Part shown: one piece after another, positions 1 through 13,000 of the stretch | Position numbering within the stretch: position 1 is the stretch's first letter | Layout: each line of letters begins with the position of its first letter | The notes under the pieces: generated by a model | The model's database searches: none | Told to the model about the DNA's origin: nothing | The model's input: only the letters and a program-made list of their open reading frames with translations | Assembly: GCA_943735955.1 (NCBI GenBank) | Contig: OX030960.1 | Location: 5,052,035 to 5,116,034 of the forward strand | Reading direction: 5' to 3' | Length of the DNA stretch: 64,000 bases | From: Piscicola geometra | Lineage: Eukaryota; Annelida; Clitellata; Hirudinida; Piscicolidae | Position numbers and translations under genes: made by a program

Positions 1-292
1 GTGTGTTTGTGGGAAGGAAGAGAATGAGAGGCACGTTTTGCTGGAGTGTGGGTTGTATGAAGAGTGGAGAGAAGAATGGCTGACGGTTTGGAGAAGGGAG
101 CGTGGAAAACAGGACCCGATGGAAGGGGTCCTTGGTTACCAGGAAGAGGATCGGAGGATGGAAGAAGTGGTGCTGAGAAGTGTGGGAGCAATCTGGAGAC
201 AGAGGGAGAGGAGAGAAAGGGGGAGATGAAGAAAAAGATTTGAAGTGTCGAGACAAAGGCACTATAAATACTACTACTACTACTACTACTAC
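1..292 (+). mobile_element. LINE ORF2 C-terminal fragment with (ACT)n tail
   Basis: An open frame running in from the window edge reads VCGKEENERHVLLECGLYEE and continues to a stop near 229. The C-x-x-E-E...H-V-L-x-x-C pattern is typical of the C-terminal zinc-knuckle-like region of non-LTR retrotransposon ORF2 proteins. About 50 bases after the stop comes a run of ACT/CTA triplets (about 268-292), as expected for the simple-repeat 3' end of a LINE. The copy is 5'-truncated by the window edge. Family assignment by eye only. Confidence 0.6.
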
Positions 293-604
293 ACCGCAAA
301 ATTACGTTATTTGTTCGTAAAACTCAAAAAATTATATTTGTAAATGAAAATAGGTTCATAAGCCTAATGACTTATTTATAGGGTTCTGTCTTTGAGATGG
401 CATCTAAAAAAGAGCGTAGCCAAATATTCACTAAAATAATAATAGTTGTAATTTAACTTTTCAGAAGTTTTTTCTCTGCCATATCTCATTGCTATTAGCA
501 CTTCGACGTAGGCTCTAACGTGATTAGACATGTGTCTTTTCATGTGTTTTCTTGTGGTTTTTGATTTTATGAGATGGTTCCACAATATTTTTTCTAGGTA
601 GAAG

Positions 605-678
605 GCTATGACAGGAATCGAACTCACGACGCTCAGTGTAATGTTCTTACGTCTCAACAATTACACCATCTGATCGTC
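605..678 (-). repeat. tRNA-derived SINE-like sequence
   Basis: Read on the minus strand there is a B-box-like GAGTTCGATTCC (613-624) and an A-box-like stretch around GATGGTGTAATTG (655-669) at tRNA spacing. Pairing of the arms is poor, so this looks like a SINE head or decayed tRNA pseudogene rather than a working tRNA. Confidence 0.45.
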
Positions 679-2786
679 AATTTAAACTGACAGAACGCAG
701 GTGAGAAGAAAACCCTGCAGTGATGGAACAGATGGTTCTTCCAATCGATCTTTGCACGCAAAAAAAGGTGCTATCATTTACATATTTTTCAATAGAATTT
801 TTTTCTACCCCCACGTACTTTTTCTCTCAGCGCATAATTGGGTTTATCGCATTTTATGTGACATGCGAGACTAATAAGTATAATGTGCCTGATCAAAGCC
901 CTTCTAAGATCTTTAAATCAAACCACAAAAGACGGTTTTTAAAAATATAATCTATAAGCTTAGTTTTTTATGTAATTATACGCCTATATGAAAAAAATTA
1001 ATGTTTTGTGGTCATAAAGTTATTTATTGACATTTCTGCAAAATATTGTTTGGAAAGATAACGCGTTACAAGTAAATATGTAAATCAATCTTCATTTTGT
1101 TAATACTTTTTAAATACTTTTACAAGTATTTAATACTGTGATGAACGATTTATTTAATTAGCATATGTATAATATAAATAACTATAATGTTGTTAAAATG
1201 AGGGCTTTTGATGAAAAGTTTTTGATAAACATAAAAGACCGTAAAAATTTTTATTTTGTAACAAATAGTTTTGCAAAATTGAGCTATCTTAAAATCTCAT
1301 TACCATAAAATAAAAAAATCTTAGATAAATACGAGAGGTCAACAGATCTCTCCAAAATCAATCAAATAATTGCGAGCTGCCCTTACGAGTGGTTTCAATT
1401 CACATTAAAAAATCTCCATGAAAGTCAGTATAATATGTGAAAATATTAAGCATTAAATAAAAATTTAATAAGCTTTTATATTATAAAGACTTATTAAATT
1501 TTAGGGCTTCTGAACATCTAAAAAGAGATCATTTAGCGTTTCTATGTCATTAATTCTAGAAACTATTTAAAAAAGAGTGATTAATCTTTATATGGTAATA
1601 CATCACACAGAAGAGTCCAAAAAACGCAATAAGTCTATTAAATATATTTAATAAAATATTTATCCGAAAAAACTTGAAGTCTAAAGTAATATAGCCTATT
1701 TAACTAATGAGCTTCAACGGTGGGAGTTTCTTGGAACGACATTTGATTTAACTTTAAAACAGTCATTAAAGTGAGAAAAATTGTAATTTTTTATTTTATG
1801 CCAGTGTTTTTATGTAGAATGGATACTTATTTCCGGGGAGTTAAAACGTCGATTATAAAAATTAATATTAGAACTTTTTATAATATGGAAAAATGTAAAA
1901 GTTTGAATTGCGTAGTTAGTGAAAACAGATACAGGTTTGAACTATGCGGTAGGTGAAGATTTATTGAATTTTCTAGTTGATGCGGTGAATCCTTTGAAAT
2001 TTAGTTCCATGCAAATGTTTCTATATAAGTGAAATGCAAATACCGTGAAATACTAGATTCTTTTGGACATTCATATTGGTTAGGGTTAGAGTTGACACGA
2101 TCATTTATATAAAAAAAAGTGCTTTTATTGGCCCTTAGTTCGAAAATTTGTTGAAAACTAGAATGTCTATAGTGGTAATTACGGCAAACAATATTAATAC
2201 CTGATATTTAATTTCAATTGTATTACAATTAATTTAGATTCCTTTAAATTCAATTACTATTATTACTATTGAAACTCTGAAAAATGACAAGTAAAGAGAA
2301 AAATCTTCATAATAAAATTTAGAAGATTTCGCTAGCATAATAGTGAAATCATAAAAATTTGACTATTTAGTTAATGGTGATCTAACATAAAACTTGAAAT
2401 TTGAAAGAAATTAATTGAAAAGCAGCAGTTAAATTTCAAAAATATAAAATTAAATTCAATTTTTTTAATTAAAATTATTATCGTAAAATAATGATAATTC
2501 GGTTATATTAAGAGAACAAGTTTTTTTGAGATGTATTTCTAAATAATCAGTAACGATAAAAAAGTATTTTATTCTATTTAATTGTAGAGATAGCTTAGAA
2601 AGTGAAAAGCTTTCTAAACATTAAAGCATTACGTCTTTCGACGCATCTGTTTTCCACTTCTTTTCATTGTAATTTTAAAGGATAAATATAATTTATTATT
2701 CAATTAAACTAATTTAAAAATCATATAAATTGAATTAATTTTAACTTGAGCGACAAGGGTGAGTTAATCAAAATTTAAAAGTGTTT
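679..2786. other. AT-rich non-coding stretch
   Basis: No open frame here resembles a known protein, and no exon-like island with splice sites was seen. The short ORFs have the Phe/Lys/Asn/Ile composition expected from AT-rich random sequence. Confidence 0.6.
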
Positions 2787-2794
2787 TTATTAAT

Positions 2795-3164
2795 CAGAGG
2801 CGGCGATCTGCTGCAAATCTTGAGGGGGTCCAATCGAGCATGGACGATCTTAAGAGGGTTCTGCGGTCAGGACTTTTTTTCCACCTACTTAAAAAAATAT
2901 GATTTCGTTTTTGTTTTTATACTAATATTAAGTATACAATGAAAAGTTCTATTTTAGACAGCTATAACTACAACTACACATACTCACAATGTATTAACTT
3001 TAAAAAATTATGTTTTATGTCATGTTTGACGATTATGTTCGCATCAAAACAAGAGTTTAAAAATGCTTTTATTGAAAAAAGTGGAGAGGGGGTCCACATT
3101 AAAGCAGACCCCCTCACTACCAAAATGTCTGGACCCCAGGACCCCCTCAGGATCGCCGCCTATA
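2795..3164. mobile_element. Non-autonomous hAT-type MITE with 8-bp TSD
   Basis: The left end starts CAGAGGCGGCGATC. The reverse complement of the right end starts TATAGGCGGCGATC. The element is flanked by an exact 8-bp direct repeat TTATTAAT (2787-2794 and 3165-3172). An 8-bp target duplication and ends close to the YARNG pattern are hallmarks of hAT transposons. The 370-bp interior has GC-rich subterminal repeats around GAGGGGGTCC in both orientations and no transposase. Confidence 0.8.
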
Positions 3165-3172
3165 TTATTAAT

Positions 3173-3383
3173 GCGCTTTACCTGGTTCACACATGTGTGT
3201 GGTCCATCTGTTCCACGAAATAATTTACAGATTATCCGTCATTTTGAAGCTGTAGGTGAAGCTGCAATCCAGTTTTTTAGTCGACACTTGTGGTATTTAA
3301 GGGAAATTTTTGTTTGTTTAGCTTATTTTGACCCTGAAGTATCAACGGAGATTGAATCAGCCATGCTTACAGCTTTCAAGTGA
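3173..3383 (+). pseudogene. Possible transposon-derived coding fragment
   Basis: Just after the MITE an open frame (about 3180-3383) reads HLWYLREIFVCLAYFDPEVS and ends at a stop after TAFK. The composition looks like real protein rather than AT-rich noise. It recalls proteins encoded by invertebrate mobile elements, but I cannot name the family. There is no visible start codon or upstream exon, so it is most likely a remnant. Confidence 0.35.
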
Positions 3384-3810
3384 CCACAGCAGACCCTTAT
3401 ATTTGTCGTGTTTTCCATCCTACTTTAATTGAAACAGTTTTGTGACTTTGTGCCAGAACACACGAAGAACCCATTCAAAGCTATAGATGTAGGAGAGATC
3501 AGGGCATGATGACGAGCCGGGCGAGATGACGAATGTCTTATATTTTCAGTTTTTCACAGTTTAGGAGCATGAAACGAACACTACTGGCTCTCCTACCCCC
3601 CTTTCGTTAAATAATAGTATGCAAACGCCGAAATCACTAATTTTGTTTTAGTTGTCAAGCTTTGGCTGTTTTCCGCGGTCACGTTATAACTTTTATGCAT
3701 GTTTAAATAAACTATCAACAGAATGAAATAAAAAATATTAAAATTTAAAAACAGATTTTTTGATTTCATTGGCATTCATGTACATATATATTCAATATCT
3801 ATATCAGTAT

Positions 3811-3812
<2 letters not shown>

Positions 3813-3847
<35 letters not shown>

Positions 3848-3864
3848 TAGTTATATATATATAG

Positions 3865-3909
<45 letters not shown>
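3813..3909. repeat. (AT)n microsatellite
   Basis: Nearly uninterrupted TA dinucleotides with two TAGTTATAG-type interruptions near 3842-3866. Confidence 0.95.
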
Positions 3910-3913
<4 letters not shown>

Positions 3914-5639
3914 TATTCAGTGAGCGTTCACCTACGTTTTTTTGAATAATTCAATATAAAGTTGTCATTTATAAAATGATTTGAGTTTGACGAAGAAATT
4001 TGGTCCAAAATAAAGTTTATCTATTTGAAAAAATAAAAGATTGTTAAAAATTGTACGTAAGTTTTATTAACTTCATCTGAAAATAAAAAATAAAAATTTA
4101 GAGCTTTTTAACCCATAAATAAAACTCTTACCAAAACATAAAGTATAAAATCATTGAAAGTAAACTATCATAAGTATTCTCAAGGTTATTTGTTTTTTGA
4201 ATATTTAATACAAACGGCGATTGAAAATTTATTCAATTCAGGTGATGTTTGAAACATTTTTCAATAGTTCGATTTTCCATTAAATGAAACGATTTTTATT
4301 ATTAAAGGTTCTTTTCATAAAATCTAAAAATACGTAAACTCACTTTCATGAATGACTATTCAACTTAAACATACGTAATATTTTGTAAATAAAAAATCTT
4401 GCAAAGGTTGAAAGAACTTTAAATGAAGGACACATTTTTTCTTAATGATAAATGCTGACATTCGTTTTTCTTCGAGCAAATCCTAACGCTTATTCATTTA
4501 AAATTAGTTTTTATTTAGTTTTCATTTTAAAGTTTTTGTTATTGCTGTTTTTTACATTGACTATTATTAAAATACTAGATTATTTTTGCAAACAATCACT
4601 AAAGGACCTATCATATTTGACGTAGATTTCGGTGTTGAGCCTGTAAAATTTGGATCAGCTTGGCTATGATTCCTACTTATTACAAAAAAATGCAAAGAGC
4701 AGTTCTGTTGACAGAAACAAATGCTACTTTCAAGTCTAGATAGGCGGCAATCAGAGGGTCCATGTCCTAGTGGCTTGTTTGCAAGATAAGGTTTATATCT
4801 GACGGTTTAAAATTCTATAGAAAAACATTTAAATGCTTTGAAAATTTAAAATTGTTTTCTTTGTTTTAGAGTGTAGAGCTTGAAGTGTTGTTAAATTCTT
4901 TATCTTTCGCTCCCACCTGAGCAATATGATCTTGTCATTATCAGGGTCATTCTATAGCTTTGAAACTGTTTTTATATTTTATTTTTTCCCTAAATTATTC
5001 GTGTGTTTGAAAATTTCAAACGTGGTTCATTAGTAATGTTTGCTTTGGGAAAAACAACTATGATCTTAAACAAAAACATGAAAGCTTGTGAGTCTAATTT
5101 ATAAATAATTTTATAATATAAAATTTTTATTTTCATTATTTTTGAAAAAAGCATACACTATTTAAAAAAACGGAAAATCTGTCATTTATAATTCAGTGTT
5201 TTAAAAAGCAAATTTTTGGTTATTAGGAAAGATAAAGCAGTCAATTAGGAATGGTGTTCATTGTGATAGATTTTAATTCAGATTAGTTCTAGAGTCAGGG
5301 CACCCTTTGACCCCCCTCCCCCCTTCTATCTGCAGCTGAAATATATATTTTTTTTGAGAAACGCAATTTTCCAGATGATATGAAATTTATAATATCTAAA
5401 AGAAGAGCTATTGAAAATAAATGTCTTATAATTGACTTTTCTTAAATAAATTCATTAAAGTTAAAGGTGTTTTTAAAACCACGTAATAAATCACTTTAGT
5501 TTCAACAAACGCTTAAGAGCTCAATTTGAGTTTGAATTTAAATTTAATTTGCAAAGAAAAAGATTTTTGCTTTTATGTTTTGACTGGCCACACAAAAAGA
5601 CAAAGCTGGAAAATATATACTTAATGTAAGAGTAATATA
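3910..5639. other. AT-rich non-coding stretch
   Basis: No supported gene or repeat family. Only a short polypyrimidine-rich patch (CCCCCCTCCCCCC type) near 5310-5325 stands out. Confidence 0.5.
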
Positions 5640-5925
5640 AGATATCATTAGAGTTGTTTTGACCAGTAAAAATAGTTTTGAAAAAGAAAGATTTATTTAA
5701 AGAATTTATGAATCAGAATAGTTTGTTAAAAAAGTTGGAGGAAGTGGAATTAGTTGAGCAGGAAAGGAAAGAAATTAATAAGAAAGCAGTCAGGACAGTA
5801 ATTAGGAAGATGAGGGTCCGTTGGGTTAGATGAAATATCTGTGGAAGCATAGAAACTGGCGACAAGTTTATGATGAGTCTTTTCAATAGGATTATGAAAA
5901 AGGTAAGATTGCCTAAATATATATA
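5640..5925 (+). mobile_element. Decayed LINE fragment (N-terminal RT region)
   Basis: Broken frames can be read as a heptad-like lead (LEEVELVEQERKEINKKAVR), then VIRKMR, then DEISVEAWKLATS and LFNRIMKKVRLPK. This order matches the segment before the polymerase core in RTE-like LINEs, where a lead rich in Glu and Lys precedes (G-x-D)-x-I-x-x-E-x-W and L-F-N-x-I-W. Several frameshifts, no intact ORF. Confidence 0.55.
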
Positions 5926-6111
5926 TATATATGTATGTATATAAATTTTGGTTTAAAAAATGAGTTGAGCAAGCCTGTAGCATTCAAAAAAAACGTGAAC
6001 GTTTCTGATAATTGCTAAGTCAAAAAGAATATTTTTTATTTGTATTTCCTGTTCACAGGGCTTACGTTTTTTTGGAAGTGCTGATTTCTGCTCAAAAAAG
6101 TTTAGGCTATT

Positions 6112-6176
6112 ACAGTGTGTCGAGCACACGACCCATGGCTATAAAGCCGTGAGTCGTTTACCACTCGGTCACCCAA
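6112..6176 (-). repeat. tRNA-derived SINE-like sequence
   Basis: The minus strand reads GGGTGACCGAGTGGTAAACG, which carries an A-box-like TGACCGAGTGG as in Ser/Leu tRNAs. About 30 nt downstream comes a degraded B-box-like TGCTCGACAC. The B box is too poor for a functional tRNA. Confidence 0.45.
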
Positions 6177-6199
6177 TCACAGATAGATAATTTTACTAG

Positions 6200-8090
6200 C
6201 CACACTCAAAAATAATATATAGAAAAAAATCGAAAGCAGCGCTAGAGAAAATGTTAGCCTAAGTGAGCAGCAGATTCTTTGTTTTTTTTAAATCTTGATG
6301 GAAAAGTAAAGAGAAGGTCAGAAGGAACTACTAGAAAGTGATTACATGGATGTGATAAGAAAAATATAAAGGAATAAAGAGAAAGTTGATTCACAAAATT
6401 TTAATGCTTGTTGACGCTAAAGCTGTTGGAAAAACACAAATAAATCCCAAAAATAGAATTGTTTTGGAATAATGTCTTTCTATACACTTAGAGTCATTTT
6501 AGGCTATCTGTAATCTTTGTTTACCCTTTCATAATTAAGATGTATTTTCTTTCATTACCATTCAGATTTTTATATTTAAAGACTCACTTAGAAACAGACA
6601 ATGAAGAAAAAAGTAAATAAAACTTTTAAATTTTTAAAGAATACTTTACTTTAATTAAAATGCTAAATAAGAACTTAATTGATGACGTATACTCATTCTT
6701 ATTTCCCGCATGTATTATGTTGATCTTCAGTCAGTCTCGGCATTTTTGTATCATTTAAACGTTAAAAAATATTTAGATCTTCATAAATATTTCTGTAGAA
6801 AAATCTTATTTATAAATATATTTCTTCTCCGGGTTCCATAAATACTTTTTAACCAACAAAGCTCTAACATACTTAGTAAAAATACATAATTGAGGCTTTT
6901 ATTTGATAATAGCTACTTAATTATTGTTGGACTAAATTTTGCTTAGATATATATATTCTTATTATTCTCAGATATCTGCTGTTTGAAGAAAAGAATAATT
7001 CAAATTTGCATTCTCACAGTTTAGGATTACATTTATTAAATTTATTTATTTTTCATTTTCAAAAATTATAGTTTTATAATAACAGTTTATTTATAACCTA
7101 AGTTTTCAAATTAATTGAATACGTTTCAGAATATTCATAAAACAACATTAAGACACATGCAAAGACAATTTGAATGAAAATAGGATTAAGAATTTAAATA
7201 TTAGAATATATATATTAGAAAAAAAACTTATAAATATTCAAAAAACAAGCTGAGAAAATTAAATTAAACCACTTGAATTTTAAAAACTGAACAAATTCAA
7301 ACCATTACAGAAAATTATTTTTTACTTTTTAGAAACCATTAATTTTTTACGTCTATACAGAATTTTTTTCTAAATTATTCAAATAAAGCCTCAATTGTTC
7401 AGAGAAATTTATTACTTAATCTGAAAAAACTGCTTTTTCTTTCGGCAAAGTGCATTGTTTTTGTGTTGAGATCATATGCTTAATTTTGCACATTACCTTG
7501 TAATTCCGAATTAGAAGTTAGACATACAAATGTTTTGCGTCCATGGCAATGGGTTTTTTCAGTATATTAAGGATATTATTATTATTTGAAACGAAGATTA
7601 AATATTTTGCTCAAAAAATAATATGCAAGAAAAAATTCACAACTAATTCTAAAAAAGTCTGAGTTGATAAATATTGAAGTTTTTTGCTCATTACTTTTTC
7701 TATACATCGCTTTTTTTAAGTTTTAAATACTAATAATAAATAAGTTTTTCTCAAAATTGATAAATATGTTTTTTTCATTTAAATAAATTTATATTTTTTA
7801 AAAACATTGTTCAATATTATTATGATGCAATTGCTTATTTTTAAAATAAAATTTAGTTTAATACCTTTTGAAAGACTTCATTAAAACAAAATCAAAAGTT
7901 AAGTGGACAGAGAATAATTCGGGTAAATTAGTTTTAATTGTAAAAAAATGACATTTTGTTAAGAAAGCTAAAAAATGTTCTAAATTAAATGATAAAGTTT
8001 TTACTTTTTCCTATGACTATATTTGCCAGTTTTTAAAGTTTCAATTATAATAATATTAATAATTTAATTTCAATTGAATTATTTATAAAT
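6200..8090. other. AT-rich non-coding stretch
   Basis: Nothing recognised on either strand. There are no ORFs above noise and no splice-bounded islands. Confidence 0.5.
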
Positions 8091-8101
8091 TAGGTTACGA
8101 G

Positions 8102-9039
8102 TAGAGACCGACCGAAATTCGGTTCGGTTTTGGCGCCGAAATCGCAAATTTTCTTAGTTTCGGCAATTTTTCGGTTTCGGCCGAATCTAATTTTACAATT
8201 TCGGAAATTTTTCGGTTTCGGCCGAAAATAATTTTGTAATTTCGGCTCAATTTCGGTTTCTGCCGAAATGGATTTTATATTTACCGAAAAACTGAATTTA
8301 TTTATTTATTTATGTAGTTTATCTGATATATCTGTATTTTCAATCGAACTATTAAGTTCGGATTCGATTCTCTATTAGATATCTATTAGTTATCGTGGTT
8401 GATTGATTTATAGGTGTCATCAGACTAATTATTCGAATAACATATACAAGCATCTGGAACAACAATCATGTATTTGAACTTTAAGTAAATTGGGATACGT
8501 TCAATGATGATATTTAACAAAACTTTTTTAAGCAAATTTTATTTTTTTAAAAATTTGTTTTAAAAAATGTTATTGTCAAAACTAGGTATCTGTATATCCT
8601 CAATCGAACTCGAATTATTAAGTTTGGGTTCGATTCTCATCTCTATTAGATATCTATTAGATATCGTGGTTAATTGATTTATGGGTGACATAAGAGTAAT
8701 TGTTCGAATAACATATACAAGCATGTGGAATTCTAGATATCCATTCTTTGAAAAACACTATATATAAGTCGTAAGAACGAGAAGATTTGGCTTCGATTAA
8801 TTAATTCAAAAATAAATTGTGAGAATGTCGTTAAATCCTATTTGGAAGTTTTTTACAAAATGTCAGTCTGACCAAAGCAAAGCAAATCTTTTGGCTTAAA
8901 ATATACGCTTTTATTCGGTTTCGGCCAAAATCTGATTACAATTTCGGTTTAATTTCGGTTTTGGCCAAAAATGGGATTTTAATTTCGGCCTAATTTCGGT
9001 TTCGTCCAAAATAAAAATATCTGTTTCGGTCGGTCTCTA
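8102..9039. mobile_element. Non-autonomous hAT element, 938 bp, exact 8-bp TSD
   Basis: Ends are perfect inverted repeats (TAGAGACCGACCGAAA left, its complement right) flanked by GTTACGAG at 8094-8101 and 9040-9047. An 8-bp duplication and a TAGAG start fit the hAT superfamily. Both subterminal regions (8110-8290 and 8915-9030) are arrays of TTCGGTTTCGGCCGAA-like units. In the middle, a segment of about 130 bp occurs twice in direct orientation (about 8340-8470 and 8590-8730), ending in AACATATACAAGCAT. No transposase frame is present, so mobilisation would need an enzyme supplied elsewhere. Confidence 0.88.
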
Positions 9040-9047
9040 GTTACGAG

Positions 9048-9869
9048 TATTATTTCCCTCATTACCACCATAGAAATTCTAGTTTTTAAAATTTATATTA
9101 GAATGAAAGTCTTTAAATAGAAAAATAATTGTGTCTGAACAATCTGGTATCTTACGCTAAATTATTATTACATGAAAAAAAATACTAATGCATCAATGAT
9201 AAAAAAAAAGTGAAATAAATTATAGAATTTAAATGCATTAAAAAAGGTTTTTTTTTCTATTTTTTAATAATAATTTTATTATGTTTCAAAATATCGTTGC
9301 TTAAATAAAGGTACTTAACATGTTGAAAATGACGTTATCTGAAAAAACACACTTATAGCTCATTAACATAACGTCTACGGAATTGCCAATGCATCATTTC
9401 ATTAATATTTTAATGTTAATAAATGGTTTGAATTATAACAGAAAAACTCATTGTTTCGTAATGAACTTTGAAGTTTGAAAAAAATAAATTAGTGTTTTTT
9501 AAACTATGTATGTCATGCAGCTTGAAAGTTGGTCTTTTCTTTGAGGAAAAAATTGAAAAACCACAATATAGTGTGTGATAGTTTGATTTGAATTTTAATA
9601 ATGCATAATTTTATTATTTTGAATTTACAAGAACTCTTGATGGAAGAAAAGATTGAAATTGGTCACTAAAAAGAATAAATTAAGATTATTGAATTTGTTT
9701 AAATCTTTAGTTGAAAAAACACTAAAAGAGTATGTTTTTGTAGACGATCTTTAAATAACTGCTGTTTCCAAAAAGAAAACGCGTATAAAATACCGAAACT
9801 TTTTATGAATGCTTGAATAATTCCGTTCAATACTTTTTTTGTTTTTTTGATAATACTGAATGCTGAAAG
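9048..9869. other. AT-rich non-coding stretch
   Basis: No gene, RNA or repeat recognised. The minus-strand frame at 9699-9908 is low-complexity and partly overlaps the hairpin downstream. Confidence 0.5.
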
Positions 9870-9871
9870 TC

Positions 9872-10048
9872 TTGAAATTAATAGGTGGAAATATATTCTG
9901 AATGTCATAGTTAGATTTCTTCTTTTGTCTAGTCGCTAATAAAGAAAGGAATGTAAAACTAGATTTCTTATTTCCTCATTAGCAAATAGACAATGGAAGA
10001 AATCTAACTACGACACTCGGAATAACGTTCCGCCTATTCATCGTCTTG
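9872..10048. repeat. Long foldback (hairpin) sequence
   Basis: The left arm (about 9872-9945) and the right arm (about 9975-10048) are imperfect reverse complements. Both carry TAGTTAGATTTCTTC, then TTGTCTA and GCTAAT, and pairing continues almost to a short central loop. It looks like a foldback MITE or a degenerate palindrome. A structured RNA is possible only if transcribed. Confidence 0.65.
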
Positions 10049-13000
10049 TGGAACGAAGCATCTCAAGTAGAAAACATGATCAAACATTTTTCTACTCATG
10101 TGAGAACTTACGATAATTATCTAAAAATAAAAAAAACAAAAAGATATTTTTTGAAGCTTTTGAGATTTATTGCATAATTATATAATATTTAAAAAAATAA
10201 TTGTAAAGTTCTATTATGAAAAATACAAGACATAATTTTTTGAAAGTGAAAAAATTATTTACAACTTTGGAAGCGTTGCGTTATTAAAAAATACTTTGGA
10301 TCATAGAAGGATTTTCAATAGAAGTAGGAGAATAATTGAATACCTACACTGCAACTGAAACTATTCAAAAGCAAGGTTATCCTAAATGAAACTCATACTG
10401 TTGCAGAATCAAAAATATATTAGTTTTTCAGCGTAATTACACAGAACAAAATTATAAATTCATATAACAGAACCATAATCAATATTTACTTGTGAACTAC
10501 ATTTTGACAAAAAAAAATTTCTTTTGAAATACTTAACAAAATTCATTAAAATAGTATTTTTAAAGTTATTTGGAAGTCCAAAAAAATGAATCGTAAAAAA
10601 CACGTTATTTATATCTTGCGTTTAAAAAAAAATTAAATTATTTTTTTAAATATTGAAAAACTTAAAAAGACTTTAGTCAGTTGAAAATTCAATTGAAAGT
10701 GGATTGGAACCAAGTTTGTTTTGTTTTGTCTTAGGATAACCTCAAGAGACCACTTTTTGCTAGCTATACAAATGACAATTTCTAACATAGTATTGACGGT
10801 AGTTTTTTTCACATTTCAAGTTTTTTTAAACATTAAACTGATAAAAATTCAAACTTTTTTCTTACATAAATAGAATGAAACTTGAAATTTTTAAAGAAAA
10901 CTTACAATTCAAAGTTACAAAAACTTCACTTGTTAAAAATTGACTTTTCTGTGCCATTACAAAAATTATTTTTCAAAACCGTACTTATTTTGAAATTTAT
11001 TTATAAATATAAAGATGATTTATAGATGCTTAAAATAAATTTTTTTTTATTTATTTGTAGCAGTTCTTTTCATTAATTAGTATTTAATTTTCAAAGATTT
11101 GTGAAAAGGTTTTAAACTTGTTTATTAAATTAGATAAAATTATTACTCATTTATTTAGCTTTATAAAAATATACTTTAAACTCAAACAGCAACTTTTTGT
11201 GACAAAATTTAGAATCAGTTTTAAAACAAGATTTTATAATTAAAAAAACTTTTTTAGCTGTCTAGTTTGTTTAATTTACTTTTATTAGCTGCGAGCACGG
11301 AGTTTTATAAGTTGATTTTGTATATTTTAAAATTAATTTTAATTTTTTTAAAATGTATAAACTAAAAGTATTTTTTGTCTTTTTCTCAAACTTTTTTCTA
11401 GAGAAGTATTATTATTTTCAGATAGTTTCATAATTTTAAAAATTTTGATAATTTTCGTTTTTCTATTACCGACTAGTTCTATGGTGAAAATATACATTTC
11501 CAGATTAACAATTTCACAGATTCCGTCCTACTTTAATCGTATTAAACGCCCTCAAATACCATAAACCTTGTCCGTCATTCTTGTCTAGTTTCCTTGAAAA
11601 TCTGTGATTTGAATTAATATTTATCTTTATATCTGCCATAATCTTTTTTATTATCTAATTTGATAGTAATTTCTAATTAAAACGACTAATATGAATAAAA
11701 CTGCTATTATTTTTATTCAAATTACAATTAAGCTAAGTAACATTTTATTTATGATAAACTTTACAAAAGCTTGATAGCTTTTCGGATATCTCTACCTTTT
11801 TTGCGAATGATTAAATTGAAATGATCTGTTACAAATCATTTCACGTTTTATTCTCAAGCTTTAAGTTTTAAAACATGCTTTCAGCTGTAAGGCAATTTAT
11901 AATCTCGAATTTAAACGCTTATATTACATTATTCAAACTTCTGCCTTTTTAATGACTTTTTATTGCATTCTTCAAAGACTATAAATCATGTTTTATCAAA
12001 AAACTTGACTTCTGTTCTGAAATTAAAAAAAAAAAATTTTTATTTTATATTTGTTTTTTTCGAAGATTATAGCTGTATTAATTCTTTTTGATTTCGCAAC
12101 GTCTAGAGATTATTGAAAACACCCCAATCGTTTAAAGTCTTAGTCAATATTTCAGTGTGGAAGTTGTGTTTTATTTGGATCTCAGAACCTAGGTCTCCTT
12201 ATTCATATTTTTCAAACTTTAAAATTTTGATCTTTCGAAAAAAAAAAAATTTTAACGATAATTTTATTGAATAGGTGACCACTTTTGTCATTGGACTTGT
12301 TAAAAAACTCATTGGGTACTAAAACCAATATATAACGAATAGTCAGTAAAGCTCGGCTGATAGTTAAGTTGATTTCTTTATCTCAGCATGAAAAAAAGAT
12401 GTGACACTCAGTAGCCAATTGCTTTTCAGTAGCGACTAGGCGTGATAAAAAACAAAATACCAAATGTTCTATTGCTTTCAAATTATTAGTTCTGCATTCA
12501 TCAAAAATAAATATATTTTTTCTTTGTCTAATATGTTTTTCGTCTGAATCTTTTGTATTTTAGTGTTCTAGTCACTTTAAATCAAAGCGACTTTTTTATT
12601 TTATGGCATAGAAATATATATAAAAAATTATTTCAATAAAAACAATTTATTTTATTGTCAAAAAATAAATTTAAAAAATTCTGACGTTTTTATGCTCCAC
12701 TGAGCGGCCAAAAAAAAACTAGAGAACACGGAAAAACAATTTAAAGAGATATGTAAGATATAATATAACAAAATGTTTTATCTATCCGCTTTCTCTTCTT
12801 TTCTTGTTTGTTCAGTTAGTTTGCGCACACTTCTCTGTACCCTCACATAAGACTTCTCTTTCACAAATACTCATGAAATGAAACGAATCTGTTCAATACA
12901 CGCACACAAACTCACTCTGCACGCTTTGACTTTTAATATTTACATAAAAACATATAAGGTTAAATGATTTTTTCTGCGAAAAAATTTCTGTTTATGTTTG

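Noticed and set aside
605..678. Functional tRNA gene
   Set aside because: The B box is good, but acceptor and anticodon arms do not pair convincingly, and similar decayed copies occur at 6.1 and 14.7 kb. SINE-like is the better reading.
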